This document shows, piece by piece, positions 17,977 through 20,728 of a stretch of 20,728 bases of DNA. This DNA is from a virus: positions 1 through 20,728 of IMG/VR virus record IMGVR_UViG_3300001683_000068; one strand, 5' to 3'. The translations under genes were made by a program, and so were the position numbers. How positions within the stretch are numbered: the stretch's first letter is position 1; each line of letters opens with the position of its first letter. Under the pieces are notes generated by a model. That model was not told the origin of the DNA and ran no database searches. It saw only the letters and a program-made list of their open reading frames with translations.

Positions 17977-18728
17977 TTATTCTTCCTTTTCTGTGCAGTT
18001 ACTGCTCGACGTTGATGACGATTCAATCCGCGAAGTTCCGCGAGAGGATCCTCGTCTAGTATAATCTGCGCTGGTTTGTCTACCTTGGCAGGTTCGTTTT
18101 TCTTCTTCTTACTAGTATACGTTATTACTTCCACGTTTTCAAGTTTCGGTAATTTCAGGTCGTCATGATCATGGTGCAGTACAAACTTAGTGTTTGGAAA
18201 CTCATTGAACAATCCCCACCAGACAGGACGCCAGTTCTCGATCAATCTAAAATTGTTTGACTGTCCACGGTCGCTGTTCAGATACAGATCTGTGATACTG
18301 TGCATGTTGAAATCAAACAACGTGTCAAATCCATACATATGAATTTCGTCCGCCTGATGTTTGTTTGCTGCATAATGGACTGCCATATGTCCACAGTTGA
18401 AGTTGGTAGCATTACCTGCATAGTCAGGAACAGTAGTATAGAACTCCTTGATGTTCTTGGCGTACTTTAGATAAAACAACGAACGAGCAGGGTCATCCAT
18501 CCACATACGCGGCCGCGTACCGAGCACCCAGTCATACATAGCAAGGTTCAAGGATCCCTCTGTCAATGCTGCCATCATCTTGAAGTCAACCATACAGGTT
18601 GCATAGACTTCATTTGTTGGCATAGAGAACGGAGGCATGTTACAGATAAGTTTCATGCCCTCGCGCTTCTTCTCTTTATAGAATATTGCCTTATCGCCGT
18701 TGCCGATTACATGAACTACTTTAACCAT
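17973..18728 (-). CDS. Rossmann-type, glycosyltransferase-like protein
   Basis: 251 aa, TAATG-coupled to the upstream glycosyltransferase. VKVVHVIGNGDKAIFYKEKK at the N-terminus is a nucleotide-binding-like GNG loop; LICNMPPF and CMVDFKMMAAL follow. The block FNCGHMAVHYAANKHQADEI, then HMYGFDTLFD, resembles the sGxxxAxxAxxxGxxEIxLxGxD core of sialyltransferase family 42 and DUF115-type proteins. The C-terminal 40 residues are basic and low complexity (KKKKNEPAKVDKPAQ; LNRHQRRAVTAQKRKNK), possibly anchoring it to nucleic acid or membrane. Donor and acceptor unknown. Confidence 0.7.
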   Translation of the reverse strand: MVKVVHVIGNGDKAIFYKEKKREGMKLICNMPPFSMPTNEVYATCMVDFKMMAALTEGSLNLAMYDWVLGTRPRMWMDDPARSLFYLKYAKNIKEFYTTVPDYAGNATNFNCGHMAVHYAANKHQADEIHMYGFDTLFDFNMHSITDLYLNSDRGQSNNFRLIENWRPVWWGLFNEFPNTKFVLHHDHDDLKLPKLENVEVITYTSKKKKNEPAKVDKPAQIILDEDPLAELRGLNRHQRRAVTAQKRKNK

Positions 18729-19417
18729 TATGTTTTGATCTCATGCCAGTTGTTTCTTATATAGTCTAAATCTTGGAGATCGTGAGGTTTTGGTCGACCG
18801 CCACAATCAACAGTTTTTATCTTTGGACTAATTCTGTGGGGAAACTTCCACTGGCCAAACACTTTTGCCCCGAGATGAAATTTCAGATTCATCTTAATAT
18901 TTGGATACACTTCGTCTAGGTACAGTATGTCGTCGTCGTTTAAGAGATGACCTGTCCATACCTGATCACCGCCATCATAACCATGCTCTAACATCTCGTG
19001 AACAGGTTTAAAGTATTCATAAACATCCTTCATTGCTCCAGTACAGAACATCATCATTGAAGAACTGAACTTATTACCCTTCCACATAATCGCATCCGAT
19101 ACACAAGAAATCTTTTTGCCGGTTCGTTGAGCATACTTGATCTCTTCATCGAAGTTGTTAATGAGAACGATATCGATATCAAGGTAGACATTAAATCCCT
19201 TGGGCATATTAGGACTGTACGCAAGGACCTTGTTCCACCAACCAACAGTGTTAATCTCTGGTTTGATAGGCGTAGCAATATCTCTAATTTCGTCAGGTCG
19301 ATCTGTGATACAGTACGGTGTACATTCTAGGTCAGTCAACTCCATGAATCTAGTGATCGTCTTGCGGGCATACTCCATAGGATATGCGTCAGTACATACT
19401 GTGATAAGATTAATCAT
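18728..19417 (-). CDS. Glycosyltransferase with DxD motif
   Basis: 229 aa. The N-terminal strand INLITVCTDAYPMEYARKTI, WWNKVLAYSPNMPKGFNVYL and the DIDIVL motif (Asp-x-Asp, near residue 80) match GT-A type glycosyltransferases of the family 8 kind, where the acidic pair binds a metal and the nucleotide sugar. DGGDQVWTGHLL further on could be the acceptor-side loop. Both ends overlap neighbours (8-nt overlap upstream, TAATG downstream), so it is co-translated with them. Likely cytoplasmic. It would transfer a sugar to a phage or host surface component or to DNA; the target is unknown. Confidence 0.75.
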   Translation of the reverse strand: MINLITVCTDAYPMEYARKTITRFMELTDLECTPYCITDRPDEIRDIATPIKPEINTVGWWNKVLAYSPNMPKGFNVYLDIDIVLINNFDEEIKYAQRTGKKISCVSDAIMWKGNKFSSSMMMFCTGAMKDVYEYFKPVHEMLEHGYDGGDQVWTGHLLNDDDILYLDEVYPNIKMNLKFHLGAKVFGQWKFPHRISPKIKTVDCGGRPKPHDLQDLDYIRNNWHEIKT

Positions 19418-20072
19418 TTATTATGGTATACCCTACGCCGTCATGCCAGTTGTGTTTCGCCCGACAACCCAGTTCTCTCTGTATAGTAGAGAACGAATCT
19501 TTTGCCTCAACAAGCCATGGATAGTATTCTTCAAGTGTTGGGAAGTCTTTATTGTTCAAGAAAATGTCTGTTGGTTGCGCATGCGTCTTCGCACCTTCCA
19601 CTAACAGTTTAGCACCAGCAGGTTTAAGTCTGTATGCATGAGCGCCTGGAAAGTATGTTTTGCTAAACAGTTTGCGCGGTCCCATTCTTGGAGCAATCTT
19701 GAAGTTTCCATAACTAGGTTTACCAACAGAGATACAATGCTTGTATGGAATGAACTCAGGAATAAATGAGATAGCAACCGCGTCATGTTCGAAGATTTGA
19801 TACTCCTCATTATCCTCTATACACTTGTTCCATAGACCCCAGTGAGAAAGAAACGCTGCCATGGCAGATAACACGTAAGAATATTCTCTTCCTGATTGTT
19901 GGTTGAATCCAGTAGCATCCATACCATTATGATCGAATATCCCAACAGGATCATCCTTCGGAGTACATCCGTAATAGTTCTGGACATCAAACTCTGGCAT
20001 AGAACTCTTACAACGCTCTGCTGCTGACTCCGATTCTTTTAGATGTTCGATTGTTATTACAAACGATTTCAT
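19410..20072 (-). CDS. Family-25-like glycosyltransferase
   Basis: 220 aa. Family 25 (LPS galactosyltransferase type) features: FVITIEHLKESESAAERCKS (the xxINLxxxxxRxxxxx start), AMAAFLSHWGLWNKCIEDNE and YQIFEHDAV with the acidic pair, then YFPGAHAYRLKPAGAKLLVE and QPTDIFL. Coupled to the next copy by ATGA. It resembles the partial gene upstream at 20069 in all landmarks (FLSHxxLW, acidic motif, AYxxxPxGAKxLV), so the two arose by tandem duplication. The second acidic residue is unusual (EHDA here, EEDA in the neighbour). Confidence 0.75.
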   Translation of the reverse strand: MKSFVITIEHLKESESAAERCKSSMPEFDVQNYYGCTPKDDPVGIFDHNGMDATGFNQQSGREYSYVLSAMAAFLSHWGLWNKCIEDNEEYQIFEHDAVAISFIPEFIPYKHCISVGKPSYGNFKIAPRMGPRKLFSKTYFPGAHAYRLKPAGAKLLVEGAKTHAQPTDIFLNNKDFPTLEEYYPWLVEAKDSFSTIQRELGCRAKHNWHDGVGYTIIND

Positions 20073-20728
20073 GCTGTAGTCTTAGACTTCGTCCCTTGTA
20101 CGCGTGTGTAGTATATAGTGGTAACGCCCAGTTGCTTTGGCATTAGTTGCTTACACATGATAGCATCGTTAGGCCATGCTCCATGCTCCTTCACCAGTCT
20201 CACCAGCGTCTTTGCGCCTTCTGGTCTAATGAAGTACGCAGAGTTACCTGCAAGTCCCTGAGGCACGTTCTGGTTGTCAACTGAAGGTACTGGTATTATA
20301 TTATACCCTAAATTTGAGGGAGATTCAACTTTATCATGAAACACACCAGATTTGCGGGTTGCTCCCCGAGGATCGTTGAGTCCTACTATGTCGAACTTGG
20401 TGCTCTCAAGAATGTCCAGATCGAGGGGTTTCACAAACAGTGCGTCCTCCTCTAGGATGATCCTGGGTTCATCCGATTCGGCGACCTCTAACCATAACCA
20501 ATAGTGTGAGAGGAAACACGCCACTCGTTTCATAGGAGATGCTGTTGTATATGGAGGCAGCAATAGGCCTGTTTTAATATCTAGTCTAGGTTCGGCCCAT
20601 GGATATGTCCAATGAACTCTAAACGAAAGTAGCAGATCGTCTACCATGTCTGGCGTGACTGCTGGACTCAGAGTACATTCGACATCATGGTTGTATTGGT
20701 CAGAGGAATATCGACAACGCTCTGCCTG
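20069..20728 (-). CDS. Family-25-like glycosyltransferase, N-terminus cut by window edge
   Basis: The frame is open to the right edge; 219 residues are visible, starting QAERCRYSSDQYNHDVECTL, so a short N-terminal part is missing. FLSHYWLWLEVAESDEPRII, LEEDALFV (acidic motif), AGNSAYFIRPEGAKTLVRLV and WPNDAIM match family 25. It is the tandem paralogue of 19410-20072. An internal Met at 20647 is unlikely to be the start because conserved family sequence lies before it. Confidence 0.8.
   Translation of the reverse strand, partial: QAERCRYSSDQYNHDVECTLSPAVTPDMVDDLLLSFRVHWTYPWAEPRLDIKTGLLLPPYTTASPMKRVACFLSHYWLWLEVAESDEPRIILEEDALFVKPLDLDILESTKFDIVGLNDPRGATRKSGVFHDKVESPSNLGYNIIPVPSVDNQNVPQGLAGNSAYFIRPEGAKTLVRLVKEHGAWPNDAIMCKQLMPKQLGVTTIYYTRVQGTKSKTTA

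Noticed and set aside
1-20728. CRISPR array, insertion sequence or integrase
   Set aside because: No regularly spaced repeats, transposase or recombinase motifs were found anywhere in the window.

Overview
The window reads as part of a T4-like myovirus genome, most likely of a phage infecting an alphaproteobacterium and probably marine. The evidence is a gp33 late-transcription accessory gene followed by the gp32 single-stranded DNA-binding gene, a GIY-YIG homing endonuclease of SegA type, late-promoter octamers TATAAATA, and tightly packed genes with ATGA, GTGA and TAATG stop/start overlaps. The host guess rests on a circularly permuted (two-piece) tmRNA whose encoded tag, ANDAIFDEVALAA, looks alphaproteobacterial. 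Only the first gene is on the + strand. Everything from 758 to the right edge is on the - strand, so transcription runs from high to low coordinates.

Layout. 1-724: C-terminal part of a probable virion protein, separated by a shared hairpin from the convergent gene 32. 758-3059: gene 32 with an AU-repeat leader, gene 33, a basic conserved protein and a homing endonuclease. 3061-7325: a short UDP-sugar dehydrogenase, a protein resembling DruA/DUF4338 or Mom, several small phage proteins and thymidylate synthase. The thymidylate synthase carries an in-frame 43-base segment almost identical to part of gene 32. 7331-8619: two hypothetical genes, a 94-nt structured RNA candidate, the permuted tmRNA, and a chimeric junction between a truncated gene and a homing-endonuclease tail. 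8612-12412: small genes (zinc-ribbon proteins, a lipoprotein, a membrane protein, an HNH nuclease, a cytidylyltransferase), one intact tRNA-Trp and three tRNA-like fragments. 12492-15665: an AT-rich host-like response regulator, then a chain of very small coupled genes. 15724-20728: a conserved phage protein, a TTG-start zinc-ribbon protein, a RecB-like nuclease and a translationally coupled cluster of Rossmann or glycosyltransferase-like genes, ending in two tandem family-25-like glycosyltransferases, the last cut by the edge.

How the genes fit together. Genes 32 and 33, thymidylate synthase and the RecB-like nuclease serve replication, recombination, nucleotide supply and late transcription. 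The dehydrogenase, cytidylyltransferase and glycosyltransferases suggest modification of sugars on a surface or on DNA. The tmRNA and tRNA-Trp act on translation: the tmRNA should rescue stalled ribosomes and mark their products for degradation with a phage-encoded tag. The two strongest observations are the phage-encoded permuted tmRNA (7955-8277) and the gene 32-derived segment inside thymidylate synthase (6917-6959 against 1147-1189).
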